DNA of 64,000 nt from the NCBI GenBank assembly GCA_016219185.1, contig JACRBZ010000001.1, positions 1 to 64,000 on the forward strand. The letters are read 5' to 3'. This document shows, piece after piece, positions 42,055 through 53,575 of the stretch. The DNA comes from Deltaproteobacteria bacterium (GTDB taxonomy: Bacteria > Desulfobacterota > Desulfobacteria > Desulfobacterales > Desulfatirhabdiaceae). The notes below the pieces were generated by a model. That model did no database searches, was not told the DNA's origin, and was given only the letters and a program-made list of their open reading frames with translations. Position 1 is the stretch's first letter; every line of letters begins with the position of its first letter. The position numbers and the translations under genes were made by a program.

Positions 42055-43320
42055 TCATGCAAAAAGTTCGGCAATGCTTACGGTCCGGTCCCCGAGCATG
42101 TTGACATAGCTTCCCATTTCATTGTCGTACCAGCCATAAATCACGGCCTGGGTCAAGGGAATCTTGATGATGGATTCGGTCAGGGAACCCAAAATGGCCT
42201 TGTCCAGGCCCGGAACCTTGGCAAGATCGATGGTCACATCCGCGGTCCGCGTATGGGTTTCATGGCCTTCGATGGTCGTTGCGGCCCGGGGGAGGCCGAT
42301 GATGTCGGCCGATACGTTCTGCTTGTCCGAAAACATCAGATAGCCCCTGGGGTCATCCTGAGCCGTCTGCCTGTAAATCCCGTTGATCATCTCTCTTCGG
42401 ATGGCGCCGCCGAAAAGCTCTTCCTGAAGATTGACCACGAGGATGATCAAGGAGCCGGTGGCCGTGGGAATCCGGACGGATTCCGCGATGAATCCGATCT
42501 GCTCCATCTCGGGAATCACCAGCCGAAGGGCATTGGCCGCCCCCGTGGATGTCAGAATGATATTGTTCATGATGCTGCGGGTTTTGCGCAGATCCGTGGC
42601 GCCTGCCGTGGGCAGCCGGTCCAGCACGGCCTGGGTTCCGGTGGCGGCATGGATGGTGGCCATCGAAGCAGACAGGATTTTTTTTGGGCCGAACGCATGA
42701 ATCAGCGGCTTCATCATATGGGCCAGACAGGTGGTGGTACAGGAGGCATTTGAAATGAGCCGGTGCCTCCGGGGATCGTAAGCATTGTCGTTGATACCCA
42801 TGACCGTTGTAATGGCATCCTCGGGCATGGGCCTTCCCTTGTCCTTGATTTTAAATGGAGCCGATGCGATCACTTTTTCAACCCCGGCTTCAATGTGGCC
42901 TCTCAAAGACCCTCCGGGCTGATCCGGACTCTGGGTCGGATCCAGAAACTGACCCGTGGTATCCACCACCAGCTTCACATCGTGATCCTTCCAGTGAAGG
43001 TCGCGGGGATTGCGGTAGGATCTCAGGAACCTGACCTTGACGCCGTTGATTTTCATCGAGCTGTCTTTTTCATCCAAATCCTGAACAACGGCCGATGCCT
43101 GATACCCGTGGAGAAACATTTGCAAGCTTCCGTATGTGGAATCTCTTTCGATATAATGGGCGATATCGCCAAGCGAAGCTCCGGCCTGCCTGCCGATATT
43201 CACCACCAACTCATCAAAATATCTGCGTCCCACATGATGCCAGACAGAGAGCTTGCCGATCCTGCCCAAACCATTTATGCCCAGCTTTACAGTATTGTTT
43301 GCGTCCATTTCCTTTTTCAT
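42055..43320 (-). CDS. Glyceraldehyde-3-phosphate dehydrogenase (long form)
   Basis: The roughly 421-residue protein has the NAD site G-I-N-G-L-G-R-I-G-K, the catalytic S-N-A-S-C-T-T-T-C and the C-terminal W-Y-D-N-E-M-G-S-Y. It is longer than the usual 330-340 residues, with extra segments in the N-terminal half. I chose the ATG at 43320, after AGAGGAG. An upstream ATG at 43344 lacks support. It acts in glycolysis/gluconeogenesis, most likely gluconeogenic here, and lies next to a PEP/pyruvate-binding protein. Confidence 0.88.
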   Translation of the reverse strand: MKKEMDANNTVKLGINGLGRIGKLSVWHHVGRRYFDELVVNIGRQAGASLGDIAHYIERDSTYGSLQMFLHGYQASAVVQDLDEKDSSMKINGVKVRFLRSYRNPRDLHWKDHDVKLVVDTTGQFLDPTQSPDQPGGSLRGHIEAGVEKVIASAPFKIKDKGRPMPEDAITTVMGINDNAYDPRRHRLISNASCTTTCLAHMMKPLIHAFGPKKILSASMATIHAATGTQAVLDRLPTAGATDLRKTRSIMNNIILTSTGAANALRLVIPEMEQIGFIAESVRIPTATGSLIILVVNLQEELFGGAIRREMINGIYRQTAQDDPRGYLMFSDKQNVSADIIGLPRAATTIEGHETHTRTADVTIDLAKVPGLDKAILGSLTESIIKIPLTQAVIYGWYDNEMGSYVNMLGDRTVSIAELFA

Positions 43321-43422
43321 GGCTCCTCTAAAAAATATTAACATGGATATACAGGATGAAAGATAAAAAAAACTTTAACATTTTTTATCCCGTCTATCCA
43401 GATTAGTTTTTTCAAACAATTC

Positions 43423-46400
43423 TTACGATGTTTCTCTGATGCGGATCAATCCCTGATAAACCGAACCTTCCAGTCCGTCAATGCTGATGGCGTCTCCAGA
43501 AAACAGCAGGCGTTGATTGAATTCACATTGTTTTTCTTTCTCACGACAGATCAGATTTCCACACCCGACCACACAGGTCTTTCCCAGCCGGTGGGCAACC
43601 ACGGCCGCATGGGAGGTCAGCCCTCCCCGGGCGGTCAGCAAGCCATCGGCGGCAAAGATTTCACGGATATCGTCCGGAACCGTATCTCCGCGTACCAGAA
43701 TCAGGAAGGTTTCCGGCTCCTTGAGCCGCCACTGTTCAATTTCTTCCACGGTAAAGACCACCCTGCCCGCCATCGCACCCCCGCTGACACCGATGCCATG
43801 CCCTAAAAACCGGTCGCTGGAAATGTCTTCCGGATCGAAGGCAAGCACTTTTTTCCGTTCCCGCATGGCCATATCGCGAGTCTGTAGAATAAAGAGATCT
43901 TTGGAGGCAGCACTTTCAAAGGTGAATTCCATTTCCTGAGGCGTCCATCCTTTTTTTTCAATCAGGTCGATAGCCGTGTTTTTCAGTGCGGCATAAATTT
44001 CCGGGAAATGGGTTTCAAGAGTGACATCGGTATCCCGCATCTCCACCTCCTGCTGAAAGATGGAAATGGGCATGGTATTGACCAGGCCGGAAACGACGTC
44101 CTCACCCTGATTGCCGATGGTAAAATCCCCCCACAATCGGACGCGGTCCCCGGACCATCGGGGGTTATGGGTAAAAATAACGCCGGTTCCGGATTGCCGG
44201 GAAATATTGCCGAAAACCATGGCCTGAACCGTTACTGCCGTTCCCCAGTCATCGGATATTCCCATGATTTTCCGGTAGGTCTTGGCTTTGTCCGATTCCC
44301 AGGAATCAAACACGCTGTTGATGGTCATGTAAAGCTGATCCATCGGATCATCCAGAATGGGAAAACCCGCGACCGCGATGCTTTTTTTGTAAGCCAGGGC
44401 AACCGTCTGCATCTGAGCGCCGGTGAATCCTCTTTTCAAGGGGATCCCGTGTGCCCTTTTGTATTTGCTGATGATGGCGTCAAAATGATCCCTTTCCAAC
44501 CCGACAGCCATGCCGTAGCACTGCAGAAAACGGCGGTAATTGTCCCAGGCAAACCAGGCATTTCCGGTTTTTAAGGCAAGACCTTCTGCAATCCCTTCAT
44601 TGATGCCCACGTTCAAAAGCGTATCCATCATGCCCGGCTGAGAAATGGAGGCACCGCTACGAACTGAAAACAGCAGCGGATTTGTGGTGTTGCCAAAGGT
44701 TTTCCCCGTCATCTTTTCAAGGGCCGAAATATGGCGCGTGATCTGATACCTGAAATTTTCCAGTGCAGGGGGATAGTGCTCGATGATCTCCCGGCACCGG
44801 AAAGCCTCCGTGGTAATGATGAATCCCGGCGGAACCTGCAGCCCGAATCGTTTCAACTTGACCAGATTCAGCCCTTTGTTGCCGATATAGATGATGCCGG
44901 GCAGGTGTTTGGCGCGCTGATCAATCGTGGTGATGGTCTGGGTGGGATCATAAAGCAGAAGCAGCCGTAGCTGATCCGGATGCAGTGTGCTAAGCTGATG
45001 GAACAGGATGTTCAATATCCGCGACAGGAGCTGGTCCAGTTGCTGGAGCCCCAGTGAAAAAACAAGCTGATCCCTGAAGAATATCTCCGTTATCCAGTGG
45101 GTGATCTTCTCCGAATCCATGGCCGAATCCTGGGGAAGAAACCGAGGCAGGATCTGGTCCCTGTTGATGCCCGCGATGATGCGGTTGAGGTTTTCTTCGT
45201 GGACATTGTTGAAATAGTCATGAATGATGTTTTTTACCGCCAGGGAAAACCCCTTGAAAATATCCAGGTACTGGGTAAAGGTAAACCCCCTGACCTCGAG
45301 GGAATGACTTAAGAACTCCTGCTGGCGCTCGAATTCGACCGAGTGAATGCCATCCACTTTCAGGGCCCGGTCAAAAAGAGTCAACAGTTCCGAGATTTCA
45401 TGAATGGTGACATGGGTGATCAGCGACAGGTCAATGGTCTGAACAAGTTCTTCAAAGAGGACATTGACCAGGGATTCTATACGAAATGTCAGTCCCAGGG
45501 CATCAAATTTCATTTCATGATAACTGCCGTACATCGAAGGGATGTCAACCGTGATATGCCTTTTTTTATAAATATCCTCACGAATCTCGTATGTTTCTGA
45601 AGACAGGATCAGCTCTTTCAGAAACTCGAGATAATCGATGAGCAATGCCGTCTTCTTTCTTAAATTCGGTTGCTCCAGCGCCTTTTTCAGCCGGTTCAAA
45701 TCCGGAAAGCCGCTGGCTTTCAGTTGATCCAGATAATGGCTGATTTCGATAAAATCCAGATGATATTTGTGGTGAAGGAGTTTATAGAAGGCGGCCATCA
45801 GTTGAATTCGGTCGATATCGGCCTGGGATTCCCCGGAAATATTGGTCAGTATTCCCTTCAAGGCTTCATCGCTCAAGGTCAGCAGTTGAACCGGAAGCGA
45901 AATCCCCTGCTGCCTCAGCATCGTCATGATCCGTTTGACTCCGTCAATGTAAGGACCGGATGTCTCGATCTGTTTATGGATGTCCAAGGGGACAAAGGAC
46001 GCCAGTCCTGCCTTGTCTCCGGTTTTCCAGAAATCCAGCACCGCATCTATAAACCCCAGAATCTGGTTGCTGCTTTCCACATGGCTTTGTTTTCTCAGAA
46101 AATGGATCAGCACATCTTTTCTTTGGGCCATCTCATCCAGACGGGTGGAGATTTCCCGCAGCTCTCCTTCCGCGCCGATATCATTGAAGAAAGACGGAAA
46201 AATCCGTGCCAGTTGTTTGACTAAATTGTAGACCGGACCGATGTCGCTGTTGAGAAGCCGGGTGATGTCACGGGGGAAAAGATCCGTGTCCTTAATGAAG
46301 ACGCCTTCCATACAAAGGTGAATGATCAGGCAGGACAACAGGCGCGTAGACCATTTGGGATTGAGTTCGATCAGTGTCATCCAGGCGCGGATGTTCTGAA

Positions 46401-47598
46401 TGTGAGCACTGTTGGCCTGAATCTGCCAGTCGCTTCCAACCCCGCCGATCATGGGGGTTTGAAACCCCAGATCAATGACCGAATCAATAAAAAAATTGAC
46501 CAGATCGCTTTCGTCGGTTTTATAGACACCTTTCCCCATATTCAGCGCGCAGTTCAATGCGGTTACCGGAAATTCCCGCGTGCGGGCTTTCAAGATGGAA
46601 AACGTTTTTTGAATCAGCCGCATGATATTGCGGTGCGATTCATTGCCGATCAGCCAGCTCAGGGTCCGGTTGATCTCCCGAAGCGCATCTTCGTGGATCA
46701 GAGACAGGCCTGAAATATTCATAATGTGAAAGAGAAAAATCACCTTCCAGTGATTTCGCCGGGTAATGTTATCACTCGATTTCCAGAGAATCATCGGAAG
46801 GTTTTTATAGGTCTCGACAATCTGGCCGTAAGCCGGAAGCACCAGCAGATTTTCCAGGAGAGTGATGGATTCAACGGATTCCGTGGTTAAAAGGTTATCG
46901 AGCTTTTTTTTGAACCCGGATATTTTCTGATGGGAGATCTCCGAGAAAATCTCATCAAAAACCGGCAGATGCAAGGTCTCTGCCTCGGTTTCAAACCAGG
47001 CCATCGGATCATCCTGACTCAGCCAGTAAGCATACGTAAATTCATGGTATCTGTGCAGGAGCAGGCTCAGGGCGCTGAAAGTGGACGGAGGCGGCGAGAC
47101 CCCGAAACAGAGTTCGGCAAGCCGTTTAATGGCGTAAAAACTTCTGACAAAAAGCTCGAAATGATCCTCGGGAAGCAGTCGAATCCGTTCAAAGGAAGCT
47201 TCCAGAACGGAAAAAAAACGCGGCAGATCGGGACCGGCGTCTTTGACCGTTTTTTGCAGAAACAGCATCAGATTGTCCACGGCATCGGCCCGGACATCCG
47301 GTGTGGCTTCAGCAACGGCACTCAGGAAAACATCGATGATCAGGCCGACAACTTCCGGCCCCCTGGCATGCTTCTGGAAAATATAAAAATAATCCAGTGC
47401 ATATTTCCGGCATTCCTGAACGATAAATTTCCAGTTTTTATAAGGGTGGGAGAGTTCAGTCAAAAAAACATTCACGCTCTCCATCAGCCCATAATACCGG
47501 GACATGGCTTCCTGGAGCGGAAAATACCGGGGGTCAATGCTGACCTCGACATGGTAGCTGGCCAGATTGACCTCAAGTGCCCTGGATTTGAACGGCAT
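43423..47598 (-). CDS. Large PEP/pyruvate-binding and phosphohistidine-domain protein
   Basis: The 1391-residue protein has about 890 N-terminal residues of helical sequence I do not recognise. A pyruvate/ATP-grasp domain of PEP synthase/PPDK type follows (from N-K-G-L-N-L-V-K-L, about 895, through F-S-V-R-S-G-A and the roughly 1200s). At the end is the mobile phosphohistidine domain with T-A-R-G-G-L-T-S-H-A (His 1330). The PEP-binding TIM barrel of PPDK and PEP synthase is absent. So it could move phosphate between ATP and a histidine but not complete the PEP reaction alone. It stands upstream of gapdh on the same strand. Confidence 0.8.
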   Translation of the reverse strand: MPFKSRALEVNLASYHVEVSIDPRYFPLQEAMSRYYGLMESVNVFLTELSHPYKNWKFIVQECRKYALDYFYIFQKHARGPEVVGLIIDVFLSAVAEATPDVRADAVDNLMLFLQKTVKDAGPDLPRFFSVLEASFERIRLLPEDHFELFVRSFYAIKRLAELCFGVSPPPSTFSALSLLLHRYHEFTYAYWLSQDDPMAWFETEAETLHLPVFDEIFSEISHQKISGFKKKLDNLLTTESVESITLLENLLVLPAYGQIVETYKNLPMILWKSSDNITRRNHWKVIFLFHIMNISGLSLIHEDALREINRTLSWLIGNESHRNIMRLIQKTFSILKARTREFPVTALNCALNMGKGVYKTDESDLVNFFIDSVIDLGFQTPMIGGVGSDWQIQANSAHIQNIRAWMTLIELNPKWSTRLLSCLIIHLCMEGVFIKDTDLFPRDITRLLNSDIGPVYNLVKQLARIFPSFFNDIGAEGELREISTRLDEMAQRKDVLIHFLRKQSHVESSNQILGFIDAVLDFWKTGDKAGLASFVPLDIHKQIETSGPYIDGVKRIMTMLRQQGISLPVQLLTLSDEALKGILTNISGESQADIDRIQLMAAFYKLLHHKYHLDFIEISHYLDQLKASGFPDLNRLKKALEQPNLRKKTALLIDYLEFLKELILSSETYEIREDIYKKRHITVDIPSMYGSYHEMKFDALGLTFRIESLVNVLFEELVQTIDLSLITHVTIHEISELLTLFDRALKVDGIHSVEFERQQEFLSHSLEVRGFTFTQYLDIFKGFSLAVKNIIHDYFNNVHEENLNRIIAGINRDQILPRFLPQDSAMDSEKITHWITEIFFRDQLVFSLGLQQLDQLLSRILNILFHQLSTLHPDQLRLLLLYDPTQTITTIDQRAKHLPGIIYIGNKGLNLVKLKRFGLQVPPGFIITTEAFRCREIIEHYPPALENFRYQITRHISALEKMTGKTFGNTTNPLLFSVRSGASISQPGMMDTLLNVGINEGIAEGLALKTGNAWFAWDNYRRFLQCYGMAVGLERDHFDAIISKYKRAHGIPLKRGFTGAQMQTVALAYKKSIAVAGFPILDDPMDQLYMTINSVFDSWESDKAKTYRKIMGISDDWGTAVTVQAMVFGNISRQSGTGVIFTHNPRWSGDRVRLWGDFTIGNQGEDVVSGLVNTMPISIFQQEVEMRDTDVTLETHFPEIYAALKNTAIDLIEKKGWTPQEMEFTFESAASKDLFILQTRDMAMRERKKVLAFDPEDISSDRFLGHGIGVSGGAMAGRVVFTVEEIEQWRLKEPETFLILVRGDTVPDDIREIFAADGLLTARGGLTSHAAVVAHRLGKTCVVGCGNLICREKEKQCEFNQRLLFSGDAISIDGLEGSVYQGLIRIRETS

Positions 47599-47740
47599 GA
47601 CAGACTCCTTTTTACTTCACGATCAGCGGATACATCCTTGTCAAAGGGATTCTTTGTGACCGTAAGATAAAACAAATTTCGAAGCACCTCTTTCATTCGC
47701 ATCTGTTTGCGTTTATTCGTGGCTTCATTTTCCAGACTTG

Positions 47741-50700
47741 TCAGTTTTTACGGGTATGCGCGATTTCCCAGCGTTTGTCCAGATAATACAGGATCGGAAC
47801 CGTCATCCGGGAAAAAAGAAGCGAAGCCACTTCTCCGGCCATCAGGGATATGGCAAGCCCCTGGAAAATAGGGTCGAACAAAATGACGGATGCGCCCACC
47901 ACCACGGCGGCCGCGGTCAGCATCATGGGCCGGAAGCGAACGGCTCCGGCGTCAATGACCGCCAGATCCAGGGGCATGCCCTGGGCCACGCGAAGCTCGA
48001 TAAAATCCACCAGGATGATGGAATTTCGAACCACGATTCCGGCTCCGGCAATAAAGCCGATCATGGAGGTGGCGGAAAAAAAGGAGCCCATCAGCCAGTG
48101 AGCCGGCAGGATGCCGATCAGTGAAAAGGGAATGGCCATCATGATGACCATGGGTGTGGAAAAAGACTGAAACCAGCCAACCACGAGCACAAAAATAATG
48201 ACCAGCACCACGGCAAAGGCAATTCCCAGATCCCGGAACACCTCGTAGGTAATGTGCCATTCTCCGTCCCACTTCATGGCGAATTTGCGATCGCTGTCCG
48301 GAAGGCTCGCCGTATGCTGGGCGATCTTGTATCCTTCCGGAAGGGCGATGGCGTCGATTTTTTTCTGCATTTCCAGAATGGCGTAAACCGGACTTTCTTT
48401 TTCACCGGCCACATCCCCGATCACGTAAACCACCGGCATCAGATTTTTATGGTAAATGCTGTGTTCGGACGCTGTCTTTCTGGCCGCAACCAGTTCCGAA
48501 AGCGGCACCAGGCGGTTGCCCGCACCAGCCAGCTTGATGGCCTCCAGTTTTTCTATTCCCGCGCGGTCCGCGAGAGGCAATTGAAGAATAATGGGAACAT
48601 CCTCTTTTTCACGTGGCTGGTGGAGCAGCCCGGTCTGTTTTCCCGAAAGCGCCAATTCCAGTGCGCCAGCTACCTGTGCTGCGCTGATTCCGTTCAGCGC
48701 AGCCTTTTCCTTGTCCACATCCAGTGCAAACCGGGGCTGGTTGCCTTCCATGTACCAGTCCACATCCACAACACCCTCGGTCTGCTCGAAGATGTTCCGG
48801 ATTTGCAGGGCGATTTCCCGCTGGCGTTCATAGTCCGGGCCATAAATTTCGGCAACCAGCGTGGATAATACGGGAGGGCCCGGCGGAACTTCGGCCACCT
48901 TGACCCTGGCATTGAAGCACCTGGCGATTTTTAACAGCGGCGGCCGGACCCGTTTGGCAATTTCGTGGCTTTGCTGAGCCCGTTTTCCTTTTCCGACCAG
49001 ATTGACCTGAATATCGGCCATATGCGCGCCCTGCCGCAGATAGTAATGCCGGACCAGACCGTTGAAATTAAAGGGGCCGGAAGCTCCAGCATGAATCTCG
49101 TAGTCAGTCACCTCGTTGACGGTTTTCAGGTAATCTCCCATCTCCAGGCAGGCGGCAGTGGTTTCTTCAAGCGTTGCCGTTTCCGGCATATCCAGAATGA
49201 TCTGAAATTCGCTTTTATTATCAAAGGGAAGCATCTTGACCTTGACCCAGCCGATGCCAACCATCGCGCAGGCAGCCAGCAGCATGGCCGCGACAATCGC
49301 CAAAAATATCCAGCGCCGGAATGCAATTTCGATCAGTGGAGTCATGACCTTGCGGTAAAGCCGGGTGCTCCAGTCTTCGGTTTCGCTGTGACCCGGGCCG
49401 TCATGATGGCCAATGAGCCTTAAGGACGCCCAGGGCGTGACAATAAAGGCAACCAGAAGCGAAAAAACCATGGCTGCGGAAGCTCCGATCGGGATGGGCC
49501 GCATATAGGGGCCCATCAACCCGCCCACGAAAGCCATGGGAAGGATGGCGGCGATTACGGCAAGTGTTGCCAGAATGGTGGGATTTCCGACTTCGTCCAC
49601 GGCTTCAATGGCCACATCCATCCGGGCCCGGCCGGCGTTTTCAGGCAGCCGGAAATGCCGCACCACGTTTTCCACAACCACGATGGCGTCATCCACCAGG
49701 ATGCCGATGGAGAATATGAGGGCAAACAAGGTGATGCGGTTCAGGGTGTAGCCATAAAGATAGAACACCGTCAGCGTCAGGGCCAGCGTCACCGGGATGG
49801 CAACGGCCACGACCCCGGATTCCCGATGCCCCAGCGTGAACCAGATGAGAATGGTGACGGAAACAATGGCGATGAGCATGTGAAGCAGCAGTTCATCTGA
49901 TTTTTCCTTGGCGGTTTCCCCGTAATTGCGGGTAACGGTCATTTGAATATCGCCGGGGATCACGGAGCCTTTGGCATCTTCAATCCGCCTTAAAATCTTC
50001 TGTGCAACGGCAGTGGCATTGGCGCCCTTTCGCTTGGCAACCGTCAGCGTCACGGCCGGATACACGCCGCGTGAAGACGCATCTTCCGGCCGGAGTCCTT
50101 GTTCGGAAGCCGCCGGGCCCATTCCGAAAAAAACATACTGGTCGGGCTCTCCCGGCCCGTCCGAGATTGTGGCGACATCCCGAAGATACACCGGCTTTCC
50201 GTTATAAACGCCGGCCACAATGTTTTCCACATCGGCGCTGTTTTTCAAAAAACCATTCAAATGAACCAGTACCTGGCCTTCGGGTGAAGGATAGGCGCCG
50301 GCATCGGCATCCTGATTGGCGGCGCAGACCGTGGCGGATACCCTGCCGATATCCAGTCCAAAGGCTGAAAGCCTGACCGGGTCGAGGCTAACGGTCAGTT
50401 GCCGCCGGTATCCGCCGATGAGGGTCGTGGTGGAGACATTCTCCTCCCGCTTGATGAGATCGTCCACTTCCGCGGCCACCCGGCGAAGAGTATAATGGTC
50501 CGCATGTTTTCCCCAGAACGTCAGGGCCAGAATCGGGACATCATCGATGTAACGGGGCTTGATCAGCGGCGGGGAAACCGACGGCGGGATCCGATCCATG
50601 TTGGCCATCAGTTTGGACTGGAGGCGGACAATGGACTTTTCCTCATCCTGGCCCACATAAAAGCGTACCACTGCCATGGACATTCCGGGGCTGGAGGTGG

Positions 50701-50962
50701 AATAGACGTATTCAACGCCGGGGATCTCCCAGAGGAGCTTTTCCATGGGGCGCGTGGCCCGTTCTTCCACTTCCTTGGCGCTGGCCCCCGGCATTTTCAC
50801 GAAAACATCGATCATGGGGACGATAATCTGGGGTTCTTCTTCGCGGGGCAGGCCGATGACCGCGGCAATGCCGAGAAGAACCGAAGCGATGATAAAAAGC
50901 GGCGTCAGCTTGGAGTTGATGAAATAACCGGCGATCTTGCCGGCTATGCCCGACTGGGTCAT
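47741..50962 (-). CDS. RND efflux pump inner-membrane protein (HAE1-like)
   Basis: The 1073-residue transporter has the RND layout of two sets of membrane helices and two large periplasmic loops, with [13 protein letters not shown] in helix 4 (holding the proton-relay aspartates) and the N-terminal P-x-E-E-E-P-Q. It pumps hydrophobic compounds or drugs out with the adaptor and channel encoded upstream. Its start overlaps the adaptor stop by 4 bases. In this genome it may expel aromatic solvents, which is inference. Confidence 0.88.
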   Translation of the reverse strand: MTQSGIAGKIAGYFINSKLTPLFIIASVLLGIAAVIGLPREEEPQIIVPMIDVFVKMPGASAKEVEERATRPMEKLLWEIPGVEYVYSTSSPGMSMAVVRFYVGQDEEKSIVRLQSKLMANMDRIPPSVSPPLIKPRYIDDVPILALTFWGKHADHYTLRRVAAEVDDLIKREENVSTTTLIGGYRRQLTVSLDPVRLSAFGLDIGRVSATVCAANQDADAGAYPSPEGQVLVHLNGFLKNSADVENIVAGVYNGKPVYLRDVATISDGPGEPDQYVFFGMGPAASEQGLRPEDASSRGVYPAVTLTVAKRKGANATAVAQKILRRIEDAKGSVIPGDIQMTVTRNYGETAKEKSDELLLHMLIAIVSVTILIWFTLGHRESGVVAVAIPVTLALTLTVFYLYGYTLNRITLFALIFSIGILVDDAIVVVENVVRHFRLPENAGRARMDVAIEAVDEVGNPTILATLAVIAAILPMAFVGGLMGPYMRPIPIGASAAMVFSLLVAFIVTPWASLRLIGHHDGPGHSETEDWSTRLYRKVMTPLIEIAFRRWIFLAIVAAMLLAACAMVGIGWVKVKMLPFDNKSEFQIILDMPETATLEETTAACLEMGDYLKTVNEVTDYEIHAGASGPFNFNGLVRHYYLRQGAHMADIQVNLVGKGKRAQQSHEIAKRVRPPLLKIARCFNARVKVAEVPPGPPVLSTLVAEIYGPDYERQREIALQIRNIFEQTEGVVDVDWYMEGNQPRFALDVDKEKAALNGISAAQVAGALELALSGKQTGLLHQPREKEDVPIILQLPLADRAGIEKLEAIKLAGAGNRLVPLSELVAARKTASEHSIYHKNLMPVVYVIGDVAGEKESPVYAILEMQKKIDAIALPEGYKIAQHTASLPDSDRKFAMKWDGEWHITYEVFRDLGIAFAVVLVIIFVLVVGWFQSFSTPMVIMMAIPFSLIGILPAHWLMGSFFSATSMIGFIAGAGIVVRNSIILVDFIELRVAQGMPLDLAVIDAGAVRFRPMMLTAAAVVVGASVILFDPIFQGLAISLMAGEVASLLFSRMTVPILYYLDKRWEIAHTRKN

Positions 50963-52125
50963 GACGACACCTCCACCCGAAGGCCATCGACCATATCCGG
51001 CGGGGGAATTGTCACAAAACGGTCTCCGAGCCGGATTCCGGACAGGGCCTCGACCATGGCACCGGATGTCCGGCCTGTCCTCAGGATGCGAAACCGGGCA
51101 ATCTGATCGCTATCCAGTAGAAAAATTCCGGTAAGCTGTCCCTGGTGAATGAGCGCACTTGCGGGAATGAGCAGCTTTTCCTGGTTCCCCCGGGTGAGGG
51201 TGACACGGCTGAACATGCCGGAATGAATTGCCGGTTGAAAGGGAACAGCCACCTGAACCATAAAGGATCTGCTGGCTGCATCCGCGGCAGGTGAAATGGC
51301 CTGGACTCTTCCCTCAAAAGCCCTGCTGCCGGCAGAGGGGATGGAAACCGATACGGATTGCGAAAGGGCGATGGACTGAATGAAGGATTCAGGAACGATG
51401 ATGTCCACGCGGAAAACATCGGCACTTTCGATTTTTAAAAGCGGCGTTCCGGGAGATGCAAGGCTTCCGGGGTCGACCAGCTTGGCGGCGATGGCACCGT
51501 CAAAAGGGGCAAGGAGCCTGGAATCTTTTTCGCTGACGCCGGCTCCGGCTACAGCCGCTTCAGCCTGCTGAATCCTGAATCTGGAGGCCTCCACCATGGA
51601 CTGAGCCTGACCCAGCACAGCTTCGGCCTGGTGAAACCGGGCGCTGACCTCGTCAAATTCCTGGCGGCTCGCGGACTCGGTTTTCATCAGGTTCACGTAT
51701 CGATCGTAAGTCGCCCTGGCCAGATCTGCGGATGCTCTGGCCGCATGCTGTGCGGAAAGCGCGGCAGACTCCGCCTTTCTGGCCTCGGACAGGGCGGCTT
51801 CAGCCTGAAGAAGCTGAGCCTTGACCTGCCGGGGATCAATGTCCACCAGAACCTGATCTTTTTTGACCCGGTCGCCTTCTTTGACATAAACCGCCTTCAC
51901 CACGCCCATAATCTTGCTGGAAAGGGTGCTGGCATCTTTCGCGGACACGGTGCCGGTCGCTTCGTAATGAACGGGTTCCTGGCTGATGGCGGCAGTAGCC
52001 ACCGGCGCTTTGATTGACCGGACCTGGGAGGGTTTGACGGTGCCGGGTTCGATTTTTTCACTGCATCCTGAAAGCAGGATGCATACCATGGCTGCCACTC
52101 CTAAGATTAAACGGTGATTCAGCAT
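50959..52125 (-). CDS. Periplasmic adaptor (membrane fusion) lipoprotein of RND efflux
   Basis: The roughly 388-residue protein has a signal and lipobox I-L-L-S-G-C-S (near residue 21), a barrel-sandwich lipoyl half ([12 protein letters not shown]), a long alpha-hairpin and the second half [14 protein letters not shown] prefer the ATG at 52125, 7 bases after GGAG, over one at 52140. It bridges the RND pump and the TolC-like channel in the same operon. Confidence 0.87.
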   Translation of the reverse strand: MLNHRLILGVAAMVCILLSGCSEKIEPGTVKPSQVRSIKAPVATAAISQEPVHYEATGTVSAKDASTLSSKIMGVVKAVYVKEGDRVKKDQVLVDIDPRQVKAQLLQAEAALSEARKAESAALSAQHAARASADLARATYDRYVNLMKTESASRQEFDEVSARFHQAEAVLGQAQSMVEASRFRIQQAEAAVAGAGVSEKDSRLLAPFDGAIAAKLVDPGSLASPGTPLLKIESADVFRVDIIVPESFIQSIALSQSVSVSIPSAGSRAFEGRVQAISPAADAASRSFMVQVAVPFQPAIHSGMFSRVTLTRGNQEKLLIPASALIHQGQLTGIFLLDSDQIARFRILRTGRTSGAMVEALSGIRLGDRFVTIPPPDMVDGLRVEVSS

Positions 52126-52184
52126 AACAGTCTCCATCAAGGTGGGTCTTCGGCAATGATCATGGCCGGCCGTTCCGGCGACCC

Positions 52185-53546
52185 TTATTGAAAATTCGTA
52201 TCGAGCGTTCCCGCAGCCAATGACAACTGAATTCGCGCCGCCAGATAATCGTGCAGGGAGCGGTATCGGTTGGTTTGGGCGGATTGAAGCGCAACTTCCG
52301 CATCCAGAAGGCTGACCAGGGTGAGCAGCCCGTTTTCGTAGCGGTCTCTGACGATACGAAGCCCTTCTTCAGACTGTGAAACCGCGGCTTCTGCCACGAA
52401 TATCCGGTTCCAGGCGCTTTGCGCCTGCAAAAATGCCTGTCTGGCCTGGACTTCGATGCCCGCAGCCATATCGTTTCGCATGGCCCGGATCCGGCTGAGC
52501 ATGGCTTCGGACTCGCGTGTCTTGGCGCTCATCCGGTCTCCACTGTAAAGATTCACCCGCATCATGGCGCCAACGGTGTAGCTGTCTCCGCTGTTTCTGA
52601 AATCCGGCGAATTCAGTTCATAGGATCCAATCAAATTGATGTTGGGAAGATGGGCCGCCCTTGATTTTTGGACTTCATCTTCGGCAATCTTTTCCTGAAG
52701 CTGGAGATATTGCATATCGGGTCGATGGGACTGGGCCATGCCGATCCATTCATCGATGGGGCCAAGGACGGGTTCTCCTTTTACAAGTCCGGTTGACAGT
52801 TGCCAGTAGCTGTCACCCGGGACGCCCATGGCGGCGTTCAGGGCCGAAAGCGCCATGGATATGCGACTTTCGGCCTGAATGCGATCCTGGTCCAGTTCGG
52901 CGATATGGACTTGGGTCCGGAGCAGATCGCTTTTGACGGCAAGTCCGTTTTCATAGCGTTTGCGGATCATCTCCAGATGCACACGGGCGGTTTCCAGGGA
53001 TTTTTGAATCACGTCAAGATGGTGATAAGCCAGAACCATCCCCGCATAGGCAGTCGCCGCCGTTGCAATCACTTCCTGCCGGGTTCGCTTTAAAAAAAAG
53101 TCCTGAGCCTCTCTGTCGAGCTTGGCCTGGTTTACACCGATCCGGGTCTGACCGCCTTGATATACGGACCATTCCATGGAAAGCGCGGAATTGAAGTTGC
53201 TGATGGAATCGGGGTGGTTCAACCGGTCGGGGTTAAAATCCGGCTGCGTGATGATTTCCTGATTGAGCCGGTTTCCGAATGCCCACATGGGATTGTTGGT
53301 GTTGCTGTATGTTTCGGTGAAAAACACCTGGGGCAAAAAGCCGGATTCGGCCTGCGTGATGCGTTGATCGGCGGCTGTTACCTGTGAAAGCGCCGCCTTG
53401 ATTTTGGGGTTCTGCTTGTCCGCCAGTTGTATGGCATCAGAAATAGTTAACGATCGCGTATCCGCGGCCGCAAGCTTCAATGGAAAGAAGCAAAGACAGG
53501 TGAAAATCAGCATCAGCCATTCTGACCGGAGAGACATTCGTTTCAT
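52185..53546 (-). CDS. TolC-type outer-membrane efflux protein
   Basis: The roughly 453-residue protein has an N-terminal signal peptide (basic start, then L-M-L-I-F-T-C-L-C-F, cut after A-A-A) and two repeated helical halves with N-P-x-I-x-A-A and R-Y-E-N-G-L repeats, as in TolC channels. The ATG at 53546 has AAGG upstream. A longer frame from 53579 would put residues in front of the signal peptide. First of the three efflux genes. Confidence 0.87.
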   Translation of the reverse strand: MKRMSLRSEWLMLIFTCLCFFPLKLAAADTRSLTISDAIQLADKQNPKIKAALSQVTAADQRITQAESGFLPQVFFTETYSNTNNPMWAFGNRLNQEIITQPDFNPDRLNHPDSISNFNSALSMEWSVYQGGQTRIGVNQAKLDREAQDFFLKRTRQEVIATAATAYAGMVLAYHHLDVIQKSLETARVHLEMIRKRYENGLAVKSDLLRTQVHIAELDQDRIQAESRISMALSALNAAMGVPGDSYWQLSTGLVKGEPVLGPIDEWIGMAQSHRPDMQYLQLQEKIAEDEVQKSRAAHLPNINLIGSYELNSPDFRNSGDSYTVGAMMRVNLYSGDRMSAKTRESEAMLSRIRAMRNDMAAGIEVQARQAFLQAQSAWNRIFVAEAAVSQSEEGLRIVRDRYENGLLTLVSLLDAEVALQSAQTNRYRSLHDYLAARIQLSLAAGTLDTNFQ

Positions 53547-53575
53547 AGTGCAATTACCTTGGAAGATTTTAAAAA

